Source: JAJTHJ01 sp046316025 (GTDB lineage: Bacteria; Pseudomonadota; Gammaproteobacteria; Burkholderiales; Burkholderiaceae_F). Taken from it: a stretch of 64,000 nt of DNA. The notes under the pieces were generated by a model that did no database searches, had not been told where the DNA came from, and saw nothing but the letters and a program-made list of their open reading frames with translations. How positions within the stretch are numbered: position 1 is the stretch's first letter; every line of letters starts with the position of its first letter. Made by a program: the position numbers and the translations under genes. Of the stretch, positions 36,963-50,229 are shown in pieces. The stretch is taken from the NCBI GenBank assembly GCA_046316025.1, contig JBKCXU010000115.1, positions 1 to 64,000 on the forward strand, in the 5' to 3' direction.

Positions 36963-39518
36963 GTGAACGACACCGGCTTCGCGCTGCGCAGTGAGTTGCG
37001 GGCGCAGCGCGAGCTGCTGTTTGCCCGCTTCGAGCGCGACGGCAATGTCGAGCGGTTGCTGCGCGGCCTGTCGCGCGCGGTCGACCGCCTGCTGGGCGAC
37101 GTGATCCGCGGCGCCCGCCTGCCCGCCGGCGCCACGCTGGTGGCTGTGGGCGGCTACGGGCGCGGCGAGCTTTTTCCGCATTCCGACGTCGATGTGCTGA
37201 TCCTGGTGGCGGCCGAGCCCGACCCGGAGGGACAGGCCGCGCTCGAGAAGCTGATCGGCGTGCTGTGGGACTGCGGCTTGCATCTCGGTCACAGCGTGCG
37301 CACGCTGCCGCAGTGCTGGGACGAGGCCCGCGGCGATGCCACGGTGATGACCGCGCTGCTGGAGTCGCGCTATCTCGCCGGCGACAAGGTGCGCTACGCG
37401 GCGTTCTGCCGCGGGCTTCTCGCCATCCTCGACCCGCAGAGCTTTTTTCGCGCCAAGCTGCTCGAGCAGCAGCAACGCCACACCAAGTACCAGGACACGC
37501 CCTACGCGCTGGAGCCCAACTGCAAGGAGAGCCCGGGTGGCCTGCGCGACCTGCAAACGGTGCTGTGGGTGGCGCGCGCCGCGGGGCTGGGTGCCAGTTG
37601 GGCCGAACTCGCGCGCCGCGAATTGCTGACGCGCGAAGAACTCGTGATGCTGCGGCAGCAGCAGAACAATTTGAAGCAGATCCGCGCCCATTTGCACTGG
37701 GTGGCGGGCAGGCGCGAAGACCGGCTGGTGTTCGACGTCCAGCAGGCGGTAGCCAGCGCGATGCGCATCAAGCCCACCGCCGCGCGCCGCGCCAGCGAAG
37801 TGCTGATGCAGCGCTACTACCGCACGGCCAAGGTAGTCACGCAACTGAACACCATTTTGTTGCAGAACATCGAGATCCAGCTCTTTGCCCCGGGCGATGC
37901 GCCGGCGGTGGCGCTGGAAGCGCCCTTCCTCGCCCGCAACGAACTGCTCGACATCGACGCCGACGACGCCTTCGAGCGCCACCCAAACGCGCTGCTGCGC
38001 GCCTTCGTGCTGATGGCGCAGCACCGCGAGCTGAAGGGCATGTCGGTGCGGCTGCTGCGGGCGCTGTGGCACGCGCGCTTCAAGATCGACGCCAGGTTCC
38101 GGCGCGACCCGGTCAATCGCGCCACCTTCATCGAACTCTTGCAGCAGCCGCGGGGCGTGCTGCACGAGCTGCGGCGGATGAACCAGTGGTCGATCCTCGG
38201 CCGCTATCTGCCGGTGTTCCGCCGCATCGTCGGCCAGATGCAGCACGATCTCTTTCACGTCTACACGGTCGACCAGCACATCCTGATGGTGGTACGCAAC
38301 CTGCGGCGCTTTGCGCAGGCGCAGTACGCGCACGAGTACCCGCTGTGCAGCCAGTTGATCGCCGACTTCGAGCGGCCCCGGCTGCTTTACGTGGCGGCGC
38401 TGTTCCACGACATCGCCAAGGGCCGCGGCGGCGACCACAGCGACCTCGGCGCACGCGACGCACGGCGCTTCTGCCGCGCCCACGGCATCGCGCGCGACGA
38501 CACCGATCTGATCGTGTTCCTGGTGCGCCATCACCTGACGATGTCGCAGGTTGCGCAGAAGGAGGACATCGCCGACCCCGACGTGGTGCGCAGCTTTGCC
38601 AAGCTCGTTGGCACCGACCGGCGGTTGGTCGCGTTGTATCTGCTCACGGTGGCCGACGTGCGCGGCACCAGTCCCAAGGTGTGGAACGCGTGGAAAGCGC
38701 GGCTGCTGGAAGACCTGTTCCGCCAGACGCGCCGCCTGCTGGGCGGCGAGGCCGCGCCCGCCAGCGCCGAACTGGAAGGCCGCAAGCAGGAGGCGCTGCG
38801 CGTGCTGCGGCTGTACGGCCTGTCGGAGACCGCGCACGAGCCGCTGTGGTCGCAGCTGGATGTCGTCTACTTCCTGCGTCATTCGGCGCGCGACATCGCC
38901 TGGCACGCGCGCGCGCTGGTGGCACACGTCAACGCCGACCCGCCCATCGTCCGCGCCCGGCTGGCGCCGTCCGGCGAAGGCGCCGAGGTGCTGGTCTACG
39001 CGCGCGACCAGAAGTACCTGTTCGCGCGCCTCTGCGGCTACTTCGATCGCAGCAACCTCGGCATCCTGGACGCCAAGATCCACACCACGCGGCATGGCTA
39101 CGCGCTGGACACCTTCCTGATCGCCGACAACGGCCGCAGCCCGCACTACCGCGAGCTGCTGACGCGGGTGGAAAAGGAACTCACCGACTGGATCGCCACC
39201 ACCGCCCCGCTGGCGGAGCCGGTCAAGGGCCGCCTGTCGCGCCATTCGCGCCACTTTCCGGTCTCGCCAGCCGTTTACCTGCAACCGGACGAGCGCGGCC
39301 GCCAGTACCTGCTGTCGCTGACCGCGACCGACCGCGTCGGTCTGCTATATGCAATCACCCGAGTGCTCGCACAGCAGGACGTCAACGTGCACACCGCACG
39401 CATCAACACGCTTGGCGAACGGGTCGAGGACGTGTTCCTGATCGACGGCGCGGTGCTCGCCACCAACAAGGGCCAGATCCAGTTCGAGCAGGCGCTGCTG
39501 GAGGCGCTTACGCCGTAG
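36963..39518 (+). CDS. glnD: Bifunctional PII uridylyltransferase / uridylyl-removing enzyme
   Basis: 851 residues from a GTG at 36963. It reads glutamine and (de)uridylylates PII, the nitrogen-control switch. Domains: nucleotidyltransferase (VGGYGRGELFPHSDVDVLIL, near 62-81), linker with CKESPGGLRDLQTVLWVAR, HD phosphohydrolase (AALFHDIAKGRGGDHSDLG, near 480), and two C-terminal ACT domains (about 680-750 and 785-851; SLTATDRVGLLYAITRVL). All catalytic residues appear intact. Confidence 0.97.
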   Translation: MNDTGFALRSELRAQRELLFARFERDGNVERLLRGLSRAVDRLLGDVIRGARLPAGATLVAVGGYGRGELFPHSDVDVLILVAAEPDPEGQAALEKLIGVLWDCGLHLGHSVRTLPQCWDEARGDATVMTALLESRYLAGDKVRYAAFCRGLLAILDPQSFFRAKLLEQQQRHTKYQDTPYALEPNCKESPGGLRDLQTVLWVARAAGLGASWAELARRELLTREELVMLRQQQNNLKQIRAHLHWVAGRREDRLVFDVQQAVASAMRIKPTAARRASEVLMQRYYRTAKVVTQLNTILLQNIEIQLFAPGDAPAVALEAPFLARNELLDIDADDAFERHPNALLRAFVLMAQHRELKGMSVRLLRALWHARFKIDARFRRDPVNRATFIELLQQPRGVLHELRRMNQWSILGRYLPVFRRIVGQMQHDLFHVYTVDQHILMVVRNLRRFAQAQYAHEYPLCSQLIADFERPRLLYVAALFHDIAKGRGGDHSDLGARDARRFCRAHGIARDDTDLIVFLVRHHLTMSQVAQKEDIADPDVVRSFAKLVGTDRRLVALYLLTVADVRGTSPKVWNAWKARLLEDLFRQTRRLLGGEAAPASAELEGRKQEALRVLRLYGLSETAHEPLWSQLDVVYFLRHSARDIAWHARALVAHVNADPPIVRARLAPSGEGAEVLVYARDQKYLFARLCGYFDRSNLGILDAKIHTTRHGYALDTFLIADNGRSPHYRELLTRVEKELTDWIATTAPLAEPVKGRLSRHSRHFPVSPAVYLQPDERGRQYLLSLTATDRVGLLYAITRVLAQQDVNVHTARINTLGERVEDVFLIDGAVLATNKGQIQFEQALLEALTP

Positions 39519-39524
39519 TGTCGG

Positions 39525-40538
39525 CTACGGGAAGCAGAGCGCGATCCACACCGGCGCCAGGACCGGGGTGCCGTTCGCGGCGAGCGGTGTGGCGTTGTCC
39601 ACCACGGTCGCCCCATGCAGGGGGAACGGCGAGCCGCCAGTTTCGTTGGGCTGCACGTTGGTCACCCATTGACGCGAACTCGAGGCGGGCGGCGCGGCGC
39701 CGTCGACGAGATAAGGCGCACCGAACGTTGCGAGTCCGAGCGCGTTCCACACCGCCAGCGCCTGGTCGTAAAGCACCAGCGTGTCGCGCTGATGAGTGAA
39801 GCCATACTGGCGCTCAACCGGCGTTGCGCCGGGGCGCCCCAGCCACGGAGCGGCGGGATTCGGGTCGGCCACCGAGGAGAAGAACACGCCCCGCAGCAGC
39901 GGAAAGAGCTTAGCCATCGCAACCGCGTGGCCGCCGCCCTGCGAGTGCCCAGCCACCACCACACGCGACCAGTCCACCACCCCGGCAACGAGAAAGTCGC
40001 CCCAGCCCTCGCTCGGGTACTGGGCGTGCAGCCAGGCGAGCAGCTTGCCGGTCAGGTTGACGATCGAATCGGCGCTCGGCACGGCGATCACCGGACTCAC
40101 ATCCACGCCGGTGAGGACCTCGCGCCGTGCGTTCCAGACGCAGTCGGCCTCGGCGTTGCCCTGACAGCGGCTGGCCACGGTCTGGTCGTTCGGGTAACTC
40201 AGGCCGATGGCGTGGTAGCCCTGCGCGGCACCGGTGCGCAGGATCGAGCGGTAAAGCGCCGGGTCGGCGAACGTGCCGGGCAGAAACACGAATAACCGCC
40301 GCTTCGCGGTCACGCCGGGTTGCGGATTGATGGCCACGTGCGCCGCCAGACTCGCGCTGACGGATGGATCGGTCGACTGTGGCAGTACTAAGCGCTCCGT
40401 CGACGCCGGCGGCGGAGTTGGCGTGGGCGTCGCCGGCGTGCCGCCGCCCCCTCCGCCGCAGCCGGCGAGTACAAGCAGGCTGCACCCAAATGCAGCAAGC
40501 ACTCTCCGGCGCGCAGCCGGCTTGACGGATCGATTCAT
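39525..40538 (-). CDS. Lipoprotein of the alpha/beta-hydrolase fold
   Basis: 337 residues. Signal peptide with lipobox LAGC (Cys27), then a Gly run and a Pro/Thr linker (TPATPTPTPPP), so it is probably a membrane-anchored lipoprotein. The nucleophile elbow VVVAGHSQGGGHAVAMA is near residue 195; FLPGTFADP may form the oxyanion hole. Substrate unknown; an esterase or lipase is likely. It converges on glnD with 6 bases between stops and follows a second hydrolase by 7 bases. Confidence 0.8.
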   Translation of the reverse strand: MNRSVKPAARRRVLAAFGCSLLVLAGCGGGGGGTPATPTPTPPPASTERLVLPQSTDPSVSASLAAHVAINPQPGVTAKRRLFVFLPGTFADPALYRSILRTGAAQGYHAIGLSYPNDQTVASRCQGNAEADCVWNARREVLTGVDVSPVIAVPSADSIVNLTGKLLAWLHAQYPSEGWGDFLVAGVVDWSRVVVAGHSQGGGHAVAMAKLFPLLRGVFFSSVADPNPAAPWLGRPGATPVERQYGFTHQRDTLVLYDQALAVWNALGLATFGAPYLVDGAAPPASSSRQWVTNVQPNETGGSPFPLHGATVVDNATPLAANGTPVLAPVWIALCFP

Positions 40539-40545
40539 GGCAACC

Positions 40546-41559
40546 TCAGCGGGTAAAGCGGGAGAAAAACTCGAACAGCAGGTCCGTGGCGTCCAACTGC
40601 CGGCTGGTCGGCCCGATCACGGCCGCGGGCAGGTACTGCCGGCCGCCGGGCCAGGTGTGGCCGCCGCCTTCGACCGTCACGTCGAGGACAGCCCCGCCGG
40701 GGCGGCAGCGCTTCCATCGATCGATCTCGACCCGGGTGTCGTCGCGCCGTTGGCGGCGTTCGAGCTTTTGCGCCTGCGGCGGCGACACGCAGTCATTGTG
40801 GCGAACCCAGAAGGCCACGCTCTCGGCCGCGCTGAGTACGGTACCGCCCGTACCGGCCTCGATCTCGCCTCCGGCAAAGGGCATGAAGGGATCCGCGGTA
40901 CCCAAAACATAGGCCGCGCCCACCGGCATCCTGGGCCGGCAGGTACGCGCAAGCGCCGTCGGCAGATTGGCCGCGACGGAGCCGAATGCCGCCACCCGGT
41001 CGGCTAGCTCGCAGGCGACGCGCTGGCTCATCATGCCGCCGTTGGAGATGCCGGCCACGTAGATGCGCCGCGGGTCGGCCTTGCGGTCGGCGACCAGGCG
41101 CGCGATCAGGTCGGCGATGAAGCGCACGTCGTCGACCCCGGCTTTCTCCGACGCGGCCAGCCCGCGCCCGTCGGCCCATTGCTCGTCCACGCCGTCCGGA
41201 AACGCCAGCAGATAGCCGTGGCGGTCGGCGGCCTCGTCGAAGTCGGCCAATTGGCTCATGCGCTTGCCGGTGCCGGACCCGCCGTGCAGCAAAATCACCA
41301 AGGGCCAAGGCCCGCGACCGGCGCCGACTGGCTGCCGCAGCAGAACCGAGCGCTCACGCCCGCCGCTCGTCAGGTGCAAGACGTTGGGGTCGCTGCGCCG
41401 CAGTTGCGCCCACGCACTTCCGCCAATGATGGCCACGGCCAGCAAGGCCAGTAGGGCCAACCGAGAAATGAAGCCTTGTATGGGTGGCGGAGTCACGGGA
41501 GCGCGCGCTGCTTTGATGGGCGGCCGCAGTGTTGGTGGCGAAGCGTGCGGCGGCAACAC
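40546..41559 (-). CDS. PHB-depolymerase-family (LpqC-type) esterase
   Basis: 337 residues from a GTG at 41559; a later start is possible. A hydrophobic segment (LALLALLAVAIIGGSAWA, about 33-50) acts as signal peptide or anchor. Motifs of polyhydroxybutyrate depolymerase/feruloyl esterase-like hydrolases: VILLHGGSGTGKRM, nucleophile AGISNGGMMSQ near residue 170, Asp in LGTADPFMPF and His in GGGHTWPGG. It acts outside the cytoplasm. Substrate not certain. It may share a transcript with the lipoprotein behind it. Confidence 0.83.
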   Translation of the reverse strand: MLPPHASPPTLRPPIKAARAPVTPPPIQGFISRLALLALLAVAIIGGSAWAQLRRSDPNVLHLTSGGRERSVLLRQPVGAGRGPWPLVILLHGGSGTGKRMSQLADFDEAADRHGYLLAFPDGVDEQWADGRGLAASEKAGVDDVRFIADLIARLVADRKADPRRIYVAGISNGGMMSQRVACELADRVAAFGSVAANLPTALARTCRPRMPVGAAYVLGTADPFMPFAGGEIEAGTGGTVLSAAESVAFWVRHNDCVSPPQAQKLERRQRRDDTRVEIDRWKRCRPGGAVLDVTVEGGGHTWPGGRQYLPAAVIGPTSRQLDATDLLFEFFSRFTR

Positions 41560-41637
41560 TCTTTACTTTTGGCTACCACCGTTACCGCCGGCTCGCGCCT
41601 GCTTACGCGCGGTGACGCGCTTTGCGTGTACGGAGAG

Positions 41638-42171
41638 TCAGTCGTCCGACGCGCCGGCCAGTTCCGGAAACAACACTTCCGTGTAACCGAAGCGGCTGAA
41701 GTCGCGCACGCGCATCGGGTACAGAATGCCGTCCAGATGGTCGCACTCGTGCTGCACCACGCGGGCGTGGAAGCCATCGACGGACCGGTCGATCTGGCCG
41801 CCCTTTTCGTCGAACCCGGTGTAGCGCAGCTTCGCGTAGCGCGGCACCACGCCGCGCAGGCCCGGCACCGACAGGCAGCCTTCCCAGCCTTCTTCCATCT
41901 CGTCGGTCAGCGGCGTCAGCACCGGGTTGATCAACACCGTGCGCGGCACCGGCGGCGCATCGCGGTAGCGGTCGTTGCGCTCGAAGCCGAAGATCACCAC
42001 CCGCAGCGGCACGCCGATCTGCGGGGCGGCGAGGCCCGCACCGTCGGCGGCGCGCATCGTGTCGAACAGGTCGGCGACCAGCGCCTGCAACTCGGGCGTT
42101 CCGAGCTCGCGCACCGGTTCGGACACGCGCAGCAGACGGGGATCGCCCATGCGCAGGATTTCGCGGATCAC
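41638..42171 (-). CDS. def: Peptide deformylase
   Basis: 177 residues. It removes the formyl group from nascent proteins. Motif 1 [13 protein letters not shown], motif 2 with the metal Cys EGCLSVPG, motif 3 [12 protein letters not shown]. The QHECDHLDG motif and length fit the second deformylase copy that betaproteobacteria often carry beside the one near fmt. It overlaps mtnP as ATGA. Confidence 0.95.
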   Translation of the reverse strand: MIREILRMGDPRLLRVSEPVRELGTPELQALVADLFDTMRAADGAGLAAPQIGVPLRVVIFGFERNDRYRDAPPVPRTVLINPVLTPLTDEMEEGWEGCLSVPGLRGVVPRYAKLRYTGFDEKGGQIDRSVDGFHARVVQHECDHLDGILYPMRVRDFSRFGYTEVLFPELAGASDD

Positions 42172-42914
42172 GGCGCCTCCTGCGCAACCGCCTGCGTCAA
42201 CACCCGCACGGCGCGCGCCACCGTCGCTTTCATCACCGCTTGCAGATCGTCGAGGCGGATGCCGTCGCGGCTGTCGCCGCGGCCGGCCGCGTGGTTGACC
42301 ACCACGGCGAGCGTCGCGTAGAGCAGGCCGGCCTCGCGCGCCAGCGCCGCCTCGGGCATGCCTGTCATGCCGACGAGGTCGGCGCCATCGCGGGCAAAGC
42401 GCTCGATTTCGGCGGCGGTTTCCAATCTCGGGCCTTGCGCACAGGCGTAGACGCCGCCATCGACGATCGCCTCGCCGCAGGCCTGCGCGGCGCCAAGCAG
42501 ACGCGCGCGCAGTGCGGGCGTGTACGGCTGCGTGAAGTCCACGTGCACCACCGGCGCGCCGTCGCCGTCGTAGAAGGTCGCCGCGCGGCCGTGGGTGTAG
42601 TCGATCAATTGATCGGGTACCGCCAGCGTGCCGGGGCCGAAGCGCGCGGCGATGCCTCCGACCGTGGCCAGCGCCAGGATGCCGCGCACGCCCGCCTGTC
42701 GCAACGCGTCGATATTGGCGCGGTAGTTGATCCGGTGCGGCGGCAGGCTATGCGTCGCGCCGTGGCGGGCGAGGAACACGATCTCGTGCCCGCCGAGTTT
42801 GCCGAACACGAGCGGTGCCGACGGTTCGCCATAGGGCGTGGCGACGGACTCGTCCCGAACGTCGGTCAATACGGCGATCCTGGCCAAACCGCTGCCACCA
42901 ACGACTGCGTACAT
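42168..42914 (-). CDS. mtnP: S-methyl-5'-thioadenosine/thioinosine phosphorylase
   Basis: 248 residues from the ATG at 42914. It splits methylthioadenosine or methylthioinosine with phosphate in methionine salvage. Motifs: [30 protein letters not shown] (read as [18 protein letters not shown]), [15 protein letters not shown] and [21 protein letters not shown] with Gly-Met rather than the Ser/Thr pattern of some MTAPs leaves the base preference (adenine or hypoxanthine) open. Two bases after the ligA stop. Confidence 0.9.
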   Translation of the reverse strand: MYAVVGGSGLARIAVLTDVRDESVATPYGEPSAPLVFGKLGGHEIVFLARHGATHSLPPHRINYRANIDALRQAGVRGILALATVGGIAARFGPGTLAVPDQLIDYTHGRAATFYDGDGAPVVHVDFTQPYTPALRARLLGAAQACGEAIVDGGVYACAQGPRLETAAEIERFARDGADLVGMTGMPEAALAREAGLLYATLAVVVNHAAGRGDSRDGIRLDDLQAVMKATVARAVRVLTQAVAQEAP

Positions 42915-42916
42915 GC

Positions 42917-45999
<3,083 letters not shown>

Positions 46000-46014
46000 G
46001 GGTTGCAGCGCTCA

Positions 46015-46118
46015 CGCCCCCACCCCAGCCCTCCCCCGCGCGGGGGGGAGGGAGTGAGGATCGAGAGGAGATGCAAGTCCCCTCCCCAGCGACGCGGGGG
46101 AGGGCTAGGGTGGGGGCG
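46015..46118. repeat. GC-rich palindromic repeat, complete copy
   Basis: The left arm at 46015-46040 and the right arm at 46093-46118 are inverted repeats of 26 bases with one mismatch. Inner sequence contains further CCCTCCCC / GGGGGAGGG pairs. It sits between smc and the zipA-like gene and can form a large cruciform or an RNA hairpin that might protect or separate the transcripts. Confidence 0.8.
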
Positions 46119-46160
46119 AGGGTCCTCGCGCACGGCCATCCTCTTTCGGGCGATTTCCGC

Positions 46161-49100
46161 TCAGGCCGCCTCGGCGGTGAGCCGCTGCGCGGCATCGACA
46201 TCCACGGCAACGATCCGCGACACGCCTTGCTCCTGCATGGTGACGCCGATCAACTGCTCGGCCATCTCCATCGCAATCTTGTTGTGGGTGATGAACAGGA
46301 ACTGCGTACTCGCGGTCATCGAGCGCACCAGCGCGCAGAAGCGGTCGGTGTTGGCGTCGTCCAGCGGTGCGTCGACCTCATCCAGCAAACAGAACGGCGC
46401 GGGGTTCAGTTTGAAGAGCGCAAACACCAGCGCAATCGCGGTCAGGGCCTTCTCGCCGCCCGACAGCAGGTGAATCGAACTGTTGCGCTTGCCGGGCGGC
46501 TGCGCCATCACCTGCACACCGGCATCGAGGATCTCCTCGCCGGTCATGACGAGCCTGGCCTCGCCGCCGCCGAAGAGCTTGGGGAAGAGCTGCCCGTAGT
46601 GCAGATTGACCTGGTCGAAGGTTTGTTGCAGCAGTTCGCGCGTCTCGCGATCGATGCGGCGGATCGCGTCTTGCAGCGTGTCGATCGCCGCTCTCAGGTC
46701 GGCCGACTGCGCATCAAGAAAGTTCTTGCGTTCTCGGCTGGCGGTCAACTCATCCAGCGCGGCGAGATTGACCGCGCCGAGCGCGGCGATCTCTCCTGCC
46801 AGTTGCTCGATCTCGCCAGCCAGCGCTGCCGCCTTGACCGGCTCCGCTTCGAGCTTGGAAGTGAGCGCGGCAAGGTCGGCCTGCGCTTCGGCGAGCTGAT
46901 TCGCAAACTGCTCGGCGGACAGGCGCGCGGCCTGCTCCTTCAACTGCAACTCGGTAATCTTCTCGCGCTTGGGTTGCACGTCGCGCTCGAGCAGCAGGCG
47001 CCGCTCGTCGGTGGCGCGCAACTGCTGGGTCAACTGATCCAGCCGCGAGCGTGCCTCGCGCAACCGCTCCTCGAACGTCGTGCGCTGCGCCAGCCACTGG
47101 TCCAACCCGCTCTTGACCGCACTGTCGTCCAGGCGCGTCAGCTCGTCCTGCGCCGCTTGCAAGTCGGCGGCCAGCCGCTCGGCATCGTTCTGCGCGACGT
47201 CGATCGCATGCGCGACATCGCCGGCGCGGTTGCGGGCGCCGGCGACCTCGTACTCGCAACGCTGCTGGTCGCCCGCCAGCCGCTGCGCGGTCTCGCGCGC
47301 GCCGCGCAGCGCGGCGTCTGCACCCTCGTAGGCCACGCGCGCGGCCTCGACCGCCTCCTGCCGCCCGGCCAGCTCGCGGTCCAGTTGCTCGAAGCGACCG
47401 TCCGCTTCGTCGCGGTGCCCGCGCAGTTCGGCCTCCTGGCGGCCGACTTCGGCCAGCTCTTCGTCGATCTGGCCGGCCCGGTGCTTGACGCGCTCGATCA
47501 ACTCCGCCAGCCGCACTGCTTCCAGTTGAACGCTGTGCAGTGCGCTGCGGATGCGCTCGGCGGTCGCGCGCTCCTGCTGCATCTGCGACTCTGTCGTGCG
47601 CAACTGCGCTTCGGCCTTGACCAGCGCGGCCACGGCTTGTTCGAGCAGCAGCTTCTGCGCCTTCTGCTCGCGTTCGAGGTTTTCGATTTCGTGCCGGCGC
47701 GCCAGCAGGCCGGCCTTGCGGTCGTCCGGCGCATAAAAGCGCAGTCCGTGGCGCGACACCAGGTGACCTTCACGGACGACGAATTGCCCGCCCGCCGGCA
47801 ACTGCGCGCGCGCGGCCAACGCCTGTTGCACGCTGTCGGCGACGTAGACGCCGGCCAGCCAGTCGCTGAGCACGGCAGCCAGTTGCGCGTCGTGGCCGCG
47901 CAAGCGCTCGGCCAGGCGCGTAAAACCGGGCAGCGCCGGAGCTTCGCCCGCGGCCGCATTGGCCGAGGAGAAAAACGCCACCCGCGCCGGCGGCGCGTTA
48001 CCGGCCAGTCCGCCCAAGGTGTCGAGGCGGCCGACTTCGAGGCTTTCCACGCGCTCGCGCAGCACCGCTTCGAACGCTACTTCCCAACCGGCTTCCACGT
48101 GCAGCCGGTTGAAGAGGCGCGGCAGCGACTCCAGCCCTTGCGTGCGCAGCCAGGGGTCGAGCTTCTCGTCGGCCTGCACGTTGGCCTGCAACTCGCGCAG
48201 CGCGTGCAGCCGCGCTTCCAGACGGGCCGCGGCTTCGTTCTCGCGCGTGCGGGCGTCAGCCTGCTGCTGGCGCTCGGCCTGCCACTGTTGCACCTGCGCC
48301 TGCAACTGCTGCTGGCGCTCGGCGCCGGCGGTGAGTTCGGCTTCGTGGCGCGCGGCTTCGGCACGCAGCGCGGCGAGCCGCTCCTCGTCGGGGGCGCCCA
48401 GGTGCGTGCGCTCCTGCTGCAAACGCTCGCGCCGCTGTTGCAGCGCGCTCAACTGGCGGTCGAGTCCGCGCTGCTCGCTGCCGGCAGCTTCGATCGCCTG
48501 CTCGGCCACGCGCGCTTCGGCCTGCGCGGCCGACAGCGCATCGCGCGCAGCGCCGTAGGCGGCCTCCCGTTGCGGCAAAGTGGCCACGTGCGCCGCCACC
48601 GCCTGCGCGGCATCCGCCACGCGGGCGCCGCCATCGGCAATGGCGCGCTCCAGTTCCGCGGCGCGCGACTTGAGATCTTCGGCCTCCGCCAGACGGCGCT
48701 CGCGCGTGGCGCGCAGCGCCTCGATCTGCGTGGCCAGCCGTGTGCGCGCCTCGGCGATCATCCGGATCTCGGATTCGAGCTTGCCGATCTCGGCATTCAC
48801 GCGCAGCACTTCGCTCTGCTCGGCGTGCACGGCGTCGCTCGCCGCATAGTGGGCGGCGCGCTGCTCTTCAAGCTCGCGCTCGGCGGTGCGCAACTCGGCC
48901 AGATGCGCTTCCAGCGCAGTCGTACGCGTGGCGATGTCGCGCTCGACCTTGGCGCGCTCTGCCTCCGCCTCGTTGCGGCGCGTGAGCCAGAGCAGGTGCT
49001 GCCGCTCGTCATGTGCGGTTTGCAGCTCGCGGTACTTTTGTGCGACCTCGGCCTGGCCTTCGAGCTTGACGATCTGGCTGTCGAGCTCGCGCAGGATGTC

Positions 49101-49685
49101 TTCGACCCGCACCAGGTTGTCGCGGGTGTCGGCCAGGCGACTCTCGGTCTCGCGGCGCCGCTCCTTGTAGCGCGACACGCCGGCCGCTTCTTCGAGAAAC
49201 ACGCGCAACTCTTCGGGCCGCGCCTCGACGATGCGCGAGATCATGCCCTGCCCGATGATCGCGTAGGCGCGCGGGCCGACCCCGGTGCCGAGGAACATGT
49301 CGTGCACGTCGCGCCGGCGCACGTTCTGATTGTTGATCAGGTAGCTCGACGCTCCGTCGCGCGTGAGCACGCGCTTGACGGAGATCTCCGCGTACTTGCC
49401 CCACTCGCCGCCGATGCGACCGTCGTGGTTGTCGAACAGCAGTTCCACGCTGGCGCGGCCACCCGGCTTACGGTTGCCCGAGCCGTTGAAGATCACGTCC
49501 TGCATCGACTCGCCGCGCAGTTCGGCGGCCTTGGACTCGCCGAGCACCCAGCGCACCGCATCGATCACGTTGGACTTGCCGCAGCCGTTGGGGCCGACCA
49601 CGCCGACCAGATGGCCGGGCACGTCGATCGTGGTGGGATCGACAAAGGACTTGAAGCCGGCGAGCTTGATCTGCCGTAGACGCAC
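46161..49685 (-). CDS. smc: Chromosome segregation protein SMC
   Basis: 1174 residues from a GTG at 49685 ([16 protein letters not shown]). ATPase that compacts and aligns sister chromosomes. Walker [15 protein letters not shown] (near 32), long coiled coils, central hinge (about 510-650), then the second coil and the C-terminal signature [18 protein letters not shown] and Walker [15 protein letters not shown]. Length is normal. Divergent from queF, with an overlapping promoter region near 49,760. Confidence 0.98.
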   Translation of the reverse strand: MRLRQIKLAGFKSFVDPTTIDVPGHLVGVVGPNGCGKSNVIDAVRWVLGESKAAELRGESMQDVIFNGSGNRKPGGRASVELLFDNHDGRIGGEWGKYAEISVKRVLTRDGASSYLINNQNVRRRDVHDMFLGTGVGPRAYAIIGQGMISRIVEARPEELRVFLEEAAGVSRYKERRRETESRLADTRDNLVRVEDILRELDSQIVKLEGQAEVAQKYRELQTAHDERQHLLWLTRRNEAEAERAKVERDIATRTTALEAHLAELRTAERELEEQRAAHYAASDAVHAEQSEVLRVNAEIGKLESEIRMIAEARTRLATQIEALRATRERRLAEAEDLKSRAAELERAIADGGARVADAAQAVAAHVATLPQREAAYGAARDALSAAQAEARVAEQAIEAAGSEQRGLDRQLSALQQRRERLQQERTHLGAPDEERLAALRAEAARHEAELTAGAERQQQLQAQVQQWQAERQQQADARTRENEAAARLEARLHALRELQANVQADEKLDPWLRTQGLESLPRLFNRLHVEAGWEVAFEAVLRERVESLEVGRLDTLGGLAGNAPPARVAFFSSANAAAGEAPALPGFTRLAERLRGHDAQLAAVLSDWLAGVYVADSVQQALAARAQLPAGGQFVVREGHLVSRHGLRFYAPDDRKAGLLARRHEIENLEREQKAQKLLLEQAVAALVKAEAQLRTTESQMQQERATAERIRSALHSVQLEAVRLAELIERVKHRAGQIDEELAEVGRQEAELRGHRDEADGRFEQLDRELAGRQEAVEAARVAYEGADAALRGARETAQRLAGDQQRCEYEVAGARNRAGDVAHAIDVAQNDAERLAADLQAAQDELTRLDDSAVKSGLDQWLAQRTTFEERLREARSRLDQLTQQLRATDERRLLLERDVQPKREKITELQLKEQAARLSAEQFANQLAEAQADLAALTSKLEAEPVKAAALAGEIEQLAGEIAALGAVNLAALDELTASRERKNFLDAQSADLRAAIDTLQDAIRRIDRETRELLQQTFDQVNLHYGQLFPKLFGGGEARLVMTGEEILDAGVQVMAQPPGKRNSSIHLLSGGEKALTAIALVFALFKLNPAPFCLLDEVDAPLDDANTDRFCALVRSMTASTQFLFITHNKIAMEMAEQLIGVTMQEQGVSRIVAVDVDAAQRLTAEAA

Positions 49686-49759
49686 GTTGGATTCCGGGAA
49701 AAATGCGCGCTGCGCGGTGGTGTGGGGCTGTCGCGCGCGGTTGAAAACAGGGTCGTTCG

Positions 49760-49766
49760 TATAATA
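49760..49766. promoter_or_regulatory. Overlapping -10 elements for queF and smc
   Basis: TATAAT (49760-49765) reads towards queF and TATTAT reads towards smc from the same 7 bases. TTGAAA at 49741 is only 13 bases from the plus-strand -10, so neither -35 is convincing. Starts lie 44 bases (queF) and 75 bases (smc) away, which fits. Confidence 0.45.
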
Positions 49767-49808
49767 CCAACGCCCTCTAAAAATGCGGTTCGCCGCTCTT
49801 GCATCGCG

Positions 49809-50228
49809 ATGTCCACGCGGCCTTCCAAACGCCTCGACACCTTCCCGAATCCGCAGCCCGGGCGCGACTACCGGGTGCATATCGAGATTCCCGAATTCAC
49901 CTGTCTGTGCCCGCTCACCGGCCAGCCGGACTTTGCCACGCTGCTGCTCGACTACATCCCGGACAAGCGCAACGTGGAGTTGAAGAGCCTGAAGCTCTAC
50001 GCCTGGAGCTTCCGCAACGAAGGGGCGTTTCACGAAGCGGTCACCAACCAGATCGTCGACGATTTGGTCGGTGCCCTGGCGCCGCGCTACCTGCGGCTGA
50101 CGGCCAAGTGGTACGTGCGCGGCGGGATTTTCACGACCGTGGTGGCCGAGCACCGCAAGCGCGGCTGGAAGCCCGCGCCGCGGGTGGAACTGGACGAGTT
50201 TGCGGCCGCTGCGCCGATGCGGGGTTGA
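49809..50228 (+). CDS. queF: 7-cyano-7-deazaguanine reductase (preQ0 reductase)
   Basis: 139 residues, the short type I QueF. It reduces preQ0 to preQ1 with NADPH for queuosine in tRNA. The catalytic Cys lies in [15 protein letters not shown], with the Asp that follows, and [16 protein letters not shown] is the QueF NADPH motif. The ATG at 49809 gives the family start. I see no preQ1 riboswitch in the 43 bases after the -10. Confidence 0.95.
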   Translation: MSTRPSKRLDTFPNPQPGRDYRVHIEIPEFTCLCPLTGQPDFATLLLDYIPDKRNVELKSLKLYAWSFRNEGAFHEAVTNQIVDDLVGALAPRYLRLTAKWYVRGGIFTTVVAEHRKRGWKPAPRVELDEFAAAAPMRG

Positions 50229-50229
50229 G

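Noticed and set aside
35967..39284. 1105-codon open frame antisense to glnD and map
   Set aside because: Low-complexity Ala/Arg/Gln/Val shadow; glnD and map are complete with active-site residues on the other strand.
46071..49679. 1202-codon open frame antisense to smc
   Set aside because: It mirrors the smc codons in GC-rich DNA, is Leu/Arg/Gly/His-rich without domains, and smc has all SMC motifs.
49766..49808. preQ1 riboswitch before queF
   Set aside because: The leader is only about 40 bases and lacks the C-rich loop and A-rich tail of the known class.
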